From Lactobacillus amylovorus DSM 20531 (GTDB lineage Bacteria > Bacillota > Bacilli > Lactobacillales > Lactobacillaceae), in the NCBI RefSeq assembly GCF_002706375.1, contig NZ_CP017706.1, forward strand, positions 1,116,001 through 1,180,000: a stretch of DNA of 64,000 bases, in the 5' to 3' direction. Made by a program: the position numbers and the translations under genes. Shown piece by piece: positions 35,167-43,800 of this stretch (within the stretch, counting starts at the first letter, position 1; each line of letters begins with the position of its first letter). The notes under the pieces are model-generated. The model saw nothing but the letters and a program-made list of their open reading frames with translations. It had not been told where the DNA came from and made no database searches.

Positions 35167-36045
35167 TTATTTGAGTAAATTCTTTGCCAATTCAAAGTCG
35201 CCAAGAGTTGCGGAACCGTTGTTGGCAACGGCTGGACGAACGATTAACTTGTCCAAATCTGGAGTTGCGACATAGTTGTTGTTAAATTCATTGAAGAACT
35301 TTCTAACCTTAACAAGGTCATCTTCATTTAATACAGAACCACCAACAACCATTACATCTGGACGAGCAGTCATGTAAACATTGAAGAGCATTTGTGCGAT
35401 GTAGTATACAGAATAAGTGAAGACCTTGTTATCACGTGAAAGCTTTTCACCAGGGATACCGGTTCTGCCTTCAAGACTTGGACCAGCTGCCATACCTTCA
35501 ACACAAGCGTCGTTGTGGAATGGACAGTGACCCTTGTAGTCATCACCAGGATAACGACGAACGAGCATGTGACCCATTTCTGGGTGGTTGTTCAAACCAA
35601 GAAGCTTACCTGCTTGAACAATACCTGCACCAACACCAGTACCAACAGTTGCGTAGAAGTAACTCTTTGAATCATCGCGGCCACGGGCAACGTACTCACC
35701 GTAACAAGATGCGTTAACGTCAGTCGTCATTGCAACTGGAATGCCAAGTTCTTTTTCAAAGAAGCCCTTAACGTTAGTGCCTGACCAGCCTGGCTTAGGA
35801 GTGTCCAAAATGTAACCATAAGTGCGTGACTTAGGGTTGATGTCGATTGGACCAAAAATACCGATACCCAATGCATCAACTGGGTGCTTCTTAAAGAAAT
35901 CAGCTGTCTTTTGTAAAGTTTCTTTATTAGTTGTAGTAGGAATTCTGTCGCGAGCAACTTCCTTGCCTGTTTCAACGTCTTGAACTGCTACGATAAATTT
36001 TGTACCACCGGCTTCGATACTACCGACATATTTCTTTTCTGCCAT
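35167..36045 (-). CDS. ROK-family sugar kinase (fructokinase-like)
   Basis: 292 residues. ATP motif IEAGGTKFIVAV at residues 10-21, LGIGIFGPIDI, and the ROK zinc site with GHMLVRRY ... GHCPFHNDACVEGMAAGPSLEGRTG. C-terminal VMVVGGSVLN. The zinc-site spacing and EGxAxGPSLExR are those of ScrK/GmuE-type fructokinases, which phosphorylate fructose from sucrose or fructans. No sucrose genes adjoin, so the substrate is inferred from family. Single gene with its own terminator. Confidence 0.85.
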   Translation of the reverse strand: MAEKKYVGSIEAGGTKFIVAVQDVETGKEVARDRIPTTTNKETLQKTADFFKKHPVDALGIGIFGPIDINPKSRTYGYILDTPKPGWSGTNVKGFFEKELGIPVAMTTDVNASCYGEYVARGRDDSKSYFYATVGTGVGAGIVQAGKLLGLNNHPEMGHMLVRRYPGDDYKGHCPFHNDACVEGMAAGPSLEGRTGIPGEKLSRDNKVFTYSVYYIAQMLFNVYMTARPDVMVVGGSVLNEDDLVKVRKFFNEFNNNYVATPDLDKLIVRPAVANNGSATLGDFELAKNLLK

Positions 36046-36112
36046 TTTCTTATCCTTTTCTTGTATGTTTTTATCTCCGAATAGTTTTTGTGCTGATAAT
36101 ATTATAAAGAAA

Positions 36113-36136
36113 AAAGCCTTTATATGTAAAGGCTTT
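36113..36136 (-). terminator. Terminator of the degV gene
   Basis: AAAGCCTTTA, CATA, TAAAGGCTTT then TTTTC on the minus strand, about 30 bp after the degV stop. Confidence 0.75.
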
Positions 36137-36163
36137 CATATGTATGTAATTAATTTTGTTTAC

Positions 36164-37093
36164 TTACGCTTTATCTACAACTTCTTCAGAATTGATTTCT
36201 TCAATTGGCTTACCATTTTTATCAAAGTAGTCATCAAGATCACGACACCAAATCATTGCCATTGTTCCCTGTCCTACATGGACACCAACTACCGGCCCAA
36301 TAATACTTTCATCGAACTTATATCTAGGGAACTTAGCACGATAATCTTCAATCCATTCTTCTTTCTTATCAGGATCAAGTGAATCAAAAATTGTGCATTG
36401 AATATTGTATGGCATGTTCTTAGTTAGATTGTCAAAATCATTTTGCACATGCTTATATGCACGTTTAGTTTGTCTTTCCTTAGCAATTGCAGAGATCTTA
36501 CCTTCATCTTGCACATCCATTGAAAGAATTGGCTTAATTTTGAACAATGTTCCCACAAAGCTGGCAGCGTTAGAAAGTCGACCTGTTCTCTTCAAGTGGC
36601 TCAAATTGTCCACCATAAAGCGCACATCCATCGTTTTTTGCAAATCAGATAAATCATGCATAATTAAATCAACGTCGGCTCCAGCCTCGACTAGGCTGCC
36701 CGCCAGCATAGCATAATCGGCCTCACCAGCACAGGTGATTTTGCTATCGAATGGATGAATCTTGATTCTAGTTTCGCTATTCGCAATACTTTTAACAGTT
36801 GAATAATAACCAGAAATACCACTAGACAAGGTAATTACAATCACATCAGTGTAGCCTTGCTCTACATATTCATCTATTCTTTTTTGCAAGTCACCTGGGG
36901 AAGGCTGTGAAGTTGAAGGCAATTCACTTTCATCAGCCAATTTTTTATAAAATTCTCCATAGCCAATATCGATCATATCGCGGTAAGTCTTATCGCCCCA
37001 GATAATTGGAATTGGCAAAACATCAATATGATATTTTTCTTGTTGCTCTTTAGTTAAATAAGCTGAGCTATCGGTTAAAACAGCAATTTTCAT
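36164..37093 (-). CDS. DegV-family fatty-acid-binding protein
   Basis: 309 residues. DegV/FakB fold: N-terminal IAVLTDSSAYLT, the conserved PSTSQPSPGDL loop with the lipid-binding T-S-Q-P-S, VITLSSGISGYYST, and DVRFMVDNLSHLKRTGRLSNAASFVGTLFKIKPIL. FakB proteins present fatty acids to the kinase FakA for phospholipid synthesis. The C terminus is about 20 residues longer than usual. Single gene. Confidence 0.9.
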   Translation of the reverse strand: MKIAVLTDSSAYLTKEQQEKYHIDVLPIPIIWGDKTYRDMIDIGYGEFYKKLADESELPSTSQPSPGDLQKRIDEYVEQGYTDVIVITLSSGISGYYSTVKSIANSETRIKIHPFDSKITCAGEADYAMLAGSLVEAGADVDLIMHDLSDLQKTMDVRFMVDNLSHLKRTGRLSNAASFVGTLFKIKPILSMDVQDEGKISAIAKERQTKRAYKHVQNDFDNLTKNMPYNIQCTIFDSLDPDKKEEWIEDYRAKFPRYKFDESIIGPVVGVHVGQGTMAMIWCRDLDDYFDKNGKPIEEINSEEVVDKA

Positions 37094-37152
37094 AATTTTT
37101 CTCCTTTGATTGTTACTTATATTTTAACCGATTTCAGATAGCTTTTAGCAAA

Positions 37153-37185
37153 AAATAACCTGCTTTTAAAAAAGCAGGTCTTTTT
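37153..37185 (-). terminator. Terminator of the phnD-like gene
   Basis: ACCTGCTTT with AAAGCAGGT around a short A-rich loop, T run on the minus strand (TTATTTTTTG). It starts about 10 bp after the stop. Confidence 0.75.
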
Positions 37186-37196
37186 AATAATCAACT

Positions 37197-38144
37197 TTAG
37201 TTATTATTACTGCTGCCGCCAGTAGCTTTGTTAACGATCTTTTGGTATTGACGCAAAACATCAAAGTCTGAATCTTTTGCATCTACATAGCCGTAGTGGT
37301 TGTAGATACTTTCAATGATTTTTCTACCCTTCTTAGACTTGGCAATGTTCTTGAAGGCTTTAGAAAGCTTGGCTCTAAATTTCTTAGGCATATCCTTTCT
37401 AACTGCAATGGTATCGTTAGAAATCCACTTAGTGAAGTAGATTGGCACAACGTCAGTCATGGCCTTCTTATCATCTTGAGCTGCGATATTACGTGCATCT
37501 GAGAAGACAAATGCAGCATCAACGTCGCCGTTCAATACTGAAAGAACTTCTTGGTCGTCACCCTTGATGTTAACAAGTTTACATTCCTTAGTAACGTTTA
37601 AGCCTTTCTTGTAAAGTTCCGCAACTGGATAAACGTAACCGGATGCAGAACTTGGGTCACCAATGGCAATCTTTTTACCTTTAAGGTCTTTCCATGACTT
37701 GATCTTAGAACCCTTCTTAACCACGATCATACCACGGTACTTGTGCATTAAAGTGTGATTCATCTTACCAGATGGTTCATCATAGCCGTAACGTTCAGCT
37801 TGTAAAAGTACGTCCGCAATTCCACGTTTATGAGCAAGAATGTAAGAATATGGTGGCATAAAACCAACGTCAACTTTCTTAGATGACATAGCTTCAACCA
37901 AACCACTGTAGTCTGTAGAAACTGTTACGTGAACTGGAATGTGCAATTGCTTTTGTAAAAGCGTTCCAAGTGGCTTGGCCTTAGCTTCCATCTTGTTAGC
38001 TTGAGTACTTGGTACGAATTCGACATTCAATTCTTTTGGTTCATTTGATGAAGATGAACTACTCTTTTGATTGTTCGAACATGCCGCAAGTGAAACAGTA
38101 GCTAAAACTGCTAAAGCTCCAACTAATACTTTTTTAAACTTCAT
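37197..38144 (-). CDS. PhnD-type phosphate/phosphonate-binding lipoprotein
   Basis: 315 residues. Lipoprotein signal MKFKKVLVGALAVLATVSLAAC (lipobox LAAC, Cys 22) and Ser-rich linker, then the periplasmic-binding fold: LNVEFVPSTQANKMEAKAKPLGTLLQKQLHIPVHV, KKVDVGFMPPYSYILAHKRG, KGKKIAIGDPSSASGYVYPVAEL. This is the PhnD family of substrate-binding proteins for phosphonate, phosphite or phosphate-like anions. No ABC permease or ATPase genes adjoin within the window, so either it works with a transporter encoded elsewhere or it is an orphan receptor. Confidence 0.85.
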   Translation of the reverse strand: MKFKKVLVGALAVLATVSLAACSNNQKSSSSSSNEPKELNVEFVPSTQANKMEAKAKPLGTLLQKQLHIPVHVTVSTDYSGLVEAMSSKKVDVGFMPPYSYILAHKRGIADVLLQAERYGYDEPSGKMNHTLMHKYRGMIVVKKGSKIKSWKDLKGKKIAIGDPSSASGYVYPVAELYKKGLNVTKECKLVNIKGDDQEVLSVLNGDVDAAFVFSDARNIAAQDDKKAMTDVVPIYFTKWISNDTIAVRKDMPKKFRAKLSKAFKNIAKSKKGRKIIESIYNHYGYVDAKDSDFDVLRQYQKIVNKATGGSSNNN

Positions 38145-38346
38145 AAACCTGAAATTCCTCCAAAAAATTAATTAATAAGTTTCATCACATAAATAGGTAT
38201 AACAGAATAAATGCTAGATTTCAATATAAAATGCGAATTATATTATTTATATTTATGACTATTGTTCTGATATTTATTTTATATTTACTGTGATATCAAC
38301 GCTCATCACTTAATATTCGGATTTTGAATACTCTTAATAAATAAAA

Positions 38347-38371
38347 AAGCACATGCTTTTAACATGTGCTT
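38347..38371 (-). terminator. Terminator of the gdpP-rplI-dnaB operon
   Basis: AAGCACATG, TTAAAAG, CATGTGCTT then TTTTATT on the minus strand; the stem begins at the dnaB stop codon itself. Confidence 0.8.
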
Positions 38372-39767
38372 AATTGCCATCAGGATCATCATGAGCATAA
38401 TCAAGGTTCGAGAAGCGGTTATATGGCTTCGAGAACATTAATTTAACAGTCCCACGACTACCTGAACGGTTCTTTTCAATAATTACTTCAACTTCACCGT
38501 TATCGTCTTCTGCTCCGACTTCACTACTGCTACCGCTATTTTCACCATCTTCGGATTCATCACGATAGTAGTCGTCACGATAAAGGAACGAAACAATATC
38601 GGCATCCTGTTCAATTGACCCAGATTCACGAATATCGGACAATACAGGCCGTTTATCTTGACGCTGCTCAACTGACCGTGACAACTGTGAAAGGGCAATG
38701 ACAGGCACGTGAAGCTCCTTAGCAAGCTTCTTAAGTTGTCTAGAAATTGCGGAAACTTCTTGTTGCCGTGATTCACTACGTGGACCTTCAATCAGCTGCA
38801 AGTAGTCGACAACAACTAAACCTAAATTACCTTTTTCTTTAGCCAGTCGCCGTGACTTGGCACGAATTTCACTCATTTTGATACCTGGCGTATCGTCAAT
38901 GAAAATGTCGGTGCCAGCTAGTGATCCAGCTGCCATAACCAAATTGTGCCATTCTTCCTGATCTAATTGACCAGTTCTAAGATGCTGTGAATCAATCAGC
39001 CCTTCAGAAGCTAACATTCTTTGTACAAGCTGTTCACCACTCATTTCTAGTGAGAACATCGCCACAGATTTATCAGTGTGTAAACCGACATATTGGGCCA
39101 CATTTAATGCAAAAGAAGTTTTACCAACACCAGGACGAGCGGCAATAATGATCAATTCGTCATCGTGAAAACCAGTAGTCATTTTATCCAGCTCATAGAA
39201 ACCGGTTGGCAACCCCGTAACCATATTATTATCTTCAGGCAAGTTGTTAATATCATTAATCGTTGAGTTAACAACTTCCTTAATTGATCTAAAGCCACCG
39301 GTGTTGTTCTCAGACGAAACATTCATGATCTCGCTTTCCGCGTCATCAAGAATATCTGTTACATCGTCTGAACCATTGATGGCATTAGTAATAATATTTT
39401 GGCTGGCTGAAATCAGTCTTCTGAGCAAGGCCTTTCTGTGCACAATTTGTGCATAAAAGTTAACGTGTGCCGCAGTTGGCGTGGACATTGCTAATTCTGA
39501 AACATAGCCAATGCCACCTATATCATCAAGCTGATTACGTTTATTCAGCTCATCCTGAAGAGTCAGTGGATCAATTGCATCCCTACGATCAGACAAGTCC
39601 AGCATTGCCTGGAAAATAATCTGATTCGCGCGTTCATAAAAATCTTCAGGCTGGACGACCGCACTAGCATCCGCAATCGCTTCTGGATCAATGAAAATCG
39701 CACCTAGAACGGCTTTTTCAGCGTCGGAGTCATGCGGAATTTGTTGAGAAACAATATTATCCATCAA
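38370..39767 (-). CDS. dnaB: Replicative DNA helicase
   Basis: 465 residues. N-terminal primase-interaction domain (QIPHDSDAEKAVLGAIFIDPEAI), RecA-like ATPase with Walker A IIAARPGVGKTSFALNVAQ, Walker B LVVVDYLQLIEG, QQEVSAISRQLKKLAKELHVPVIALSQLSRSVEQR and the arginine finger region NRSGSRGTVKL. Hexameric helicase opening the replication fork. In Bacillus naming this gene is dnaC. Separated by 26 bp from rplI, same operon. Acidic insert near residue 425 (DESEDGENSGSSSEVGAEDDN), as often variable. Confidence 0.95.
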   Translation of the reverse strand: MMDNIVSQQIPHDSDAEKAVLGAIFIDPEAIADASAVVQPEDFYERANQIIFQAMLDLSDRRDAIDPLTLQDELNKRNQLDDIGGIGYVSELAMSTPTAAHVNFYAQIVHRKALLRRLISASQNIITNAINGSDDVTDILDDAESEIMNVSSENNTGGFRSIKEVVNSTINDINNLPEDNNMVTGLPTGFYELDKMTTGFHDDELIIIAARPGVGKTSFALNVAQYVGLHTDKSVAMFSLEMSGEQLVQRMLASEGLIDSQHLRTGQLDQEEWHNLVMAAGSLAGTDIFIDDTPGIKMSEIRAKSRRLAKEKGNLGLVVVDYLQLIEGPRSESRQQEVSAISRQLKKLAKELHVPVIALSQLSRSVEQRQDKRPVLSDIRESGSIEQDADIVSFLYRDDYYRDESEDGENSGSSSEVGAEDDNGEVEVIIEKNRSGSRGTVKLMFSKPYNRFSNLDYAHDDPDGN

Positions 39768-39793
39768 TCACAACCACTTTTTTATAAAAATAA

Positions 39794-40249
39794 TTAGTCT
39801 TGTTCAGTAACGTGAACGCGAATAGTTCCTTCAACGCCCTTGAATAACTTAACGTGAACGTTAGTGTAACCCAAAGTCTTGATTGGTTCTGGAAGGTTCA
39901 ACTTACGCTTATCGATCTTGATACCGTATTGCTTTTCAAGGCCTTCAACAATCCTCTTGCTTGAGATTGAACCGAACAAACGAGAATCGTTACCAGCCTT
40001 TGACTTGAAGTTAACAATAGTGCTGTCTTTTTCAAGTTCTGCCTTAATCTTTTCGGCTTCAGCCTTTTCTGCTTCATAAGCAGCCTTTTCGTTAGCTTCA
40101 ACACGCTTCAAAGTGTTCATGTTACCCTTAGTAGCTGCCTTGGCAAGACCACGCTTGATTAAATAGTTTTGTGCATAGCCATCTGGAACTTCCTTAACTT
40201 GTCCACGCTTGCCTCGACCTCTAACGTCTTGTGTAAAAATAACTTTCAT
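39794..40249 (-). CDS. rplI: 50S ribosomal protein L9
   Basis: 151 residues. N-terminal domain MKVIFTQDVRGRGKRGQVKEVPDGYAQNYLIKRGLA, long connecting helix, C-terminal rRNA-binding domain (FGSISSKRIVEGLEKQYGIKIDKRKLNLPEPIKTLG). Normal length. Lies 14 bp after gdpP and 26 bp before dnaB, the standard Firmicute order. Confidence 0.98.
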   Translation of the reverse strand: MKVIFTQDVRGRGKRGQVKEVPDGYAQNYLIKRGLAKAATKGNMNTLKRVEANEKAAYEAEKAEAEKIKAELEKDSTIVNFKSKAGNDSRLFGSISSKRIVEGLEKQYGIKIDKRKLNLPEPIKTLGYTNVHVKLFKGVEGTIRVHVTEQD

Positions 40250-40263
40250 TCTTGGGTCCCCCT

Positions 40264-42285
40264 TTAATCATTTTCTTCTTCATATTCATCAATTGCTTTA
40301 AGAAATTTTTGTTTTGCCTCTTCAATAGTAACACCCTTGATCTGAGTTGCCGCATTTGAAAGGTGTCCACCACCGCCGAGTTTTTCCATAATAATTTGAA
40401 CATTGATCTTGCCCATTGAACGAGCAGAAATACCAATCGTATCTGAGCTACGTCTAGTAATGGCAAAGCTTGCACCTACATTTTCCAAATCAAGCGCAGT
40501 ATCGGCCGCTTGAGCGGTGATGATCGGATCAATAATCTTATCATCAGGACCACAAAGTACGGCCATATGTGGCTTAACCATCTTGAGCGTTGCGACCAAG
40601 TGAGTTCGTTCAAGGAAGCTATCAATGTCTTCTTTTAACAACATGCTTACTACGGCTGAATCGGCACCGATTGAACGCAAGTAACTTGCGGCATCGAAGG
40701 TTCTCGTACCAGTTCTAAGTGAGAATTCCTTTGAGTCAACAACGATACCAGCAAGCATGGCTGTTGCTTCAAGGTCAGTCAATACTCGCTTGCCATTAGC
40801 TGGCTGTTGATATTCAATCATTTCGGTAACCAATTCACAGGCAGACGATGCATATGGTTCAACATATGTAAGCATTGGATTCTCTGGAAATTCCTCGCCA
40901 CGTCTGTGGTGGTCAATTACGATAATTCTGTTTTTCAACCGGTCATATAACGGTTGTGAATAAGTAATTGAATACTTAGAATGGTCCACCATTACCAACA
41001 TTGACTTGTCGGTAACCTTGGACAAAGCCTCTTCAGGACTGATAAAGATATCTTTATCCTGATTCTTTTGTTGCATCCGAGTAACCAAACGACCAACGTC
41101 ATAATTGGTCTTATTGGTATCAAGGACGAAATTGGCTTTAACGCCGTGAAGACGAGCCAATTTTACTACACCAATACCACTACCGACAGAGTCCATGTCA
41201 GGACGTTGATGTCCTACTACGAAGACACGATCTGCATCTTTGAACAATTCACTAATTGCTTGAGAAACCATTCTCGCTCTAACACGAGTACGTTTCTCCA
41301 TTGGGTTGGATTTACCACCGTAGAAACGGGCATCCTTACCTGGCTGACGCAAAACAACCTGATCCCCGCCTCGGCCCAGTGCTAAGTCTAGGTTGGATTG
41401 AGCCTGGTTAGCAATTTCGGATAATGAATCACTGCCAAAGGCAATCCCCATCGATAAGGTCAATGGAGTATTGTTACGGCTAGTTTCTTGGCGCACCTTA
41501 TCCAAAACGGAGAACTTGTCCTTTTCCATTTCTGCCAAATCCTGCATATGAACCAGCAACAGGAAATGATCTTCATCAATCCGCTTTAAATAGGCCTTAA
41601 ACTTCTTAGCATAATTGCTCAATGTGTTTTGCACATAGGAACTCATGCTGGTCAATTCCTGATCATGCATGGTTTCGCTCAATTCATCGTAGTTATCGAT
41701 GAAGATTTGACCAATAGCTAGACGCTCAGCCTTATACTTATCTTCAATTTTTGCATAGCGCGTAATATCCAATAGATAAATTACGCCCAAGTTATCTTGA
41801 ACCACCATCTCAAAGCGATGTCCATCCCAATCGACGATATGATTCTCTGAGGTTTTAGCTTCAATTGCTTCATTAAGCAGCTTATTTAAGTCCGGATCAA
41901 CAGCCTCAATAGTATGCCCTACCAAATCCGTATCCTTCAAATACAATTGCAAGTATGGATTGACCCATTGAATTTGGTGATCAGAATCATACAGCAAAAT
42001 ACCCAAAGGCATCTTGATCATTGCTTCTTGCTCACTACGCTTTATGCGGTAAGACAAGTTGACTGCGAAGTTATTCGCATTGCCTGCCAAAATATAGGTT
42101 CCATAAATTGCAAAAGCAACGGTAAGGATAAAAATCAATACCATTGCCAACCCGAATAACGGATTCATAATCATTGTAATTACGCTTCCCAGTAAGGAAA
42201 GCGACAAAATGATTATCATGGAAGCTGTTAATCTTGAATCCTTAATAAACTCAGGCAATTCAAGCTTATGTAAAAAATCTTTCAT
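40264..42285 (-). CDS. gdpP: Cyclic-di-AMP phosphodiesterase, membrane bound
   Basis: 673 residues. Two N-terminal membrane helices (about 20-65), PAS-like domain (80-165), degenerate GGDEF domain (170-310, no GGDEF signature), DHH domain with VVGHQRPDMDSVGSGIGV and IVIDHHRRGEEF, and DHHA1 with KLGGGGHLSNAATQI. GdpP hydrolyses c-di-AMP and so controls osmotic balance and beta-lactam tolerance. All metal-binding motifs look intact. First gene of gdpP-rplI-dnaB. Confidence 0.95.
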   Translation of the reverse strand: MKDFLHKLELPEFIKDSRLTASMIIILSLSLLGSVITMIMNPLFGLAMVLIFILTVAFAIYGTYILAGNANNFAVNLSYRIKRSEQEAMIKMPLGILLYDSDHQIQWVNPYLQLYLKDTDLVGHTIEAVDPDLNKLLNEAIEAKTSENHIVDWDGHRFEMVVQDNLGVIYLLDITRYAKIEDKYKAERLAIGQIFIDNYDELSETMHDQELTSMSSYVQNTLSNYAKKFKAYLKRIDEDHFLLLVHMQDLAEMEKDKFSVLDKVRQETSRNNTPLTLSMGIAFGSDSLSEIANQAQSNLDLALGRGGDQVVLRQPGKDARFYGGKSNPMEKRTRVRARMVSQAISELFKDADRVFVVGHQRPDMDSVGSGIGVVKLARLHGVKANFVLDTNKTNYDVGRLVTRMQQKNQDKDIFISPEEALSKVTDKSMLVMVDHSKYSITYSQPLYDRLKNRIIVIDHHRRGEEFPENPMLTYVEPYASSACELVTEMIEYQQPANGKRVLTDLEATAMLAGIVVDSKEFSLRTGTRTFDAASYLRSIGADSAVVSMLLKEDIDSFLERTHLVATLKMVKPHMAVLCGPDDKIIDPIITAQAADTALDLENVGASFAITRRSSDTIGISARSMGKINVQIIMEKLGGGGHLSNAATQIKGVTIEEAKQKFLKAIDEYEEEND

Positions 42286-42402
42286 GAAGATCCTTCCTAT
42301 AAGAGTAAACTATATCAGTGTCAATTATACCTTATTAAGTACCTGTATTGAAAAGGTTGAAACTAAAAAATCAAATCCAAGTATTCACTCAGATTTGATA
42401 TG

Positions 42403-42432
42403 AAAAAAGGCTAGGAGAATATCTCCTAACCT
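42403..42432 (-). terminator. Terminator of rpsF-ssb-rpsR
   Basis: AGGTTAGGAGA, TAT, TCTCCTAGCCT then TTTTTC on the minus strand, 20 bp after the rpsR stop. Confidence 0.85.
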
Positions 42433-42453
42433 CTGGTTTTTATTCGATCTAAA

Positions 42454-42690
42454 TTAGTCTTCAGCAACGAATGGCAATAAGCCCATGATACGAGCTCTCT
42501 TAATTGCATTAGCTACTTTACGTTGGTTCTTAGCACTAGTGCCAGTAACACGACGTGGTAAAATCTTACCTCTTTCTGAGATAAAACGTTTCAACAGATC
42601 GACATCTTTGTAGTCAACGTAATCGATGTGGTTAGCTGCGATGTAGTCAACCTTACGACGACGACGGCCACCTCTTCTTTGTTGAGCCAT
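42454..42690 (-). CDS. rpsR: 30S ribosomal protein S18
   Basis: 78 residues: basic start [23 protein letters not shown], then [43 protein letters not shown], the complete S18 core. No zinc-binding cysteines. Last gene of rpsF-ssb-rpsR. AAGAAAGGA before ATG. Confidence 0.98.
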   Translation of the reverse strand: MAQQRRGGRRRRKVDYIAANHIDYVDYKDVDLLKRFISERGKILPRRVTGTSAKNQRKVANAIKRARIMGLLPFVAED

Positions 42691-42718
42691 GTTCTAGAAT
42701 CCTTTCTTAAATTTATTT

Positions 42719-43240
42719 TTAGAATGGAAGATCATCATCAGAAATATCAATCGTATCACCTGATCCAGCGAATGGATCTTGTGCATTATTTTGATTGTTA
42801 TTATTCTGTGGATTATTGTTTTGTGATCCGCCATTATTTTGGAAATTGTTAGTACTTGGTGTACTATTATTTCCATTATTTGGTGTATAACCACCATTTT
42901 GACCGCGGGCTTCACGATCCTTGCGTGATTCGAGTAATGCGAAGTTATCAACAACAACTTCAGTTACATATACTCTTTGCCCGTCTTTATTATCATAACT
43001 TCTGGTTTGAATTCGGCCATCTACACCAACTAATGAACCTTTAGAAGTAAAGTTGCAGAAGTTTTCTGCTGACTTTCTCCAGATTACACAGCTAATGAAG
43101 TCTGCGCCTCTCTCACCTTGACTATTTGTAAATTGACGGTCAACAGCAAGAGTAAACGTAGCAACCGAGATTCCGCTCCCAGTAGTACGCAATTCAGGAT
43201 CACGTGTTAAACGGCCAACAAGTACAACTCTATTAATCAT
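42719..43240 (-). CDS. ssb: Single-stranded DNA-binding protein
   Basis: 173 residues. OB-fold in residues 1-105 ([33 protein letters not shown]), then a long Asn/Gln/Gly-rich linker (about residues 115-155) and the acidic tip DISDDDLPF that binds partner proteins. In the rpsF-ssb-rpsR operon, whose tight order keeps it next to two ribosomal protein genes. Confidence 0.97.
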   Translation of the reverse strand: MINRVVLVGRLTRDPELRTTGSGISVATFTLAVDRQFTNSQGERGADFISCVIWRKSAENFCNFTSKGSLVGVDGRIQTRSYDNKDGQRVYVTEVVVDNFALLESRKDREARGQNGGYTPNNGNNSTPSTNNFQNNGGSQNNNPQNNNNQNNAQDPFAGSGDTIDISDDDLPF

Positions 43241-43285
43241 ACTTATGTCCTTCCTTTCCTAAATCACATCGATAATAAATTAAAA

Positions 43286-43582
43286 TTATTTGTCTAACTT
43301 AACGGTCATTGAACGTAAGATAGCGTTGTCAATCTTTGACAAACGGCTAAATTCGTTAACTGCGTCAGCGTTGTCAGCAGTGAAAGTCATAATGTGGTAA
43401 GTACCTTCACGATACTTATCAATTTCATATGCGAAACGACGCTTGCCCCAGTCTTTGGATTCTACCATAGTACCACCGTTATCAGCGATAACCTTGTCGT
43501 AGTTTTCTACGAGAGCCTTCTTGTTGTCTTCGTCAACATCTGGCTTGATGATGTAAGTTACTTCGTACTTTGTAGTTGCCAT
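43286..43582 (-). CDS. rpsF: 30S ribosomal protein S6
   Basis: 98 residues: [29 protein letters not shown] ... [31 protein letters not shown], standard S6. GGAGGTG before ATG 43582. First gene of the operon; 43583-43800 has no other gene. Confidence 0.98.
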   Translation of the reverse strand: MATTKYEVTYIIKPDVDEDNKKALVENYDKVIADNGGTMVESKDWGKRRFAYEIDKYREGTYHIMTFTADNADAVNEFSRLSKIDNAILRSMTVKLDK

Positions 43583-43800
43583 GACTATTGCACCTCCTTT
43601 TGGACTATATGGTTCTTGCTAAAATCAAGAACAAGGAGTAATTGGAATATTACTCGCAATTTCTAATTCTAGCATATAAACAAAAAATTACCAAACAGTT
43701 TTTCACGTGATCCTGGCAGTTTTTTTACTGCTCACTATTTATTACGCAAAAAAGTTTGATAATTTTTTTAAAAGTTGAAATTTTTTGTTTTTTTAATTAT

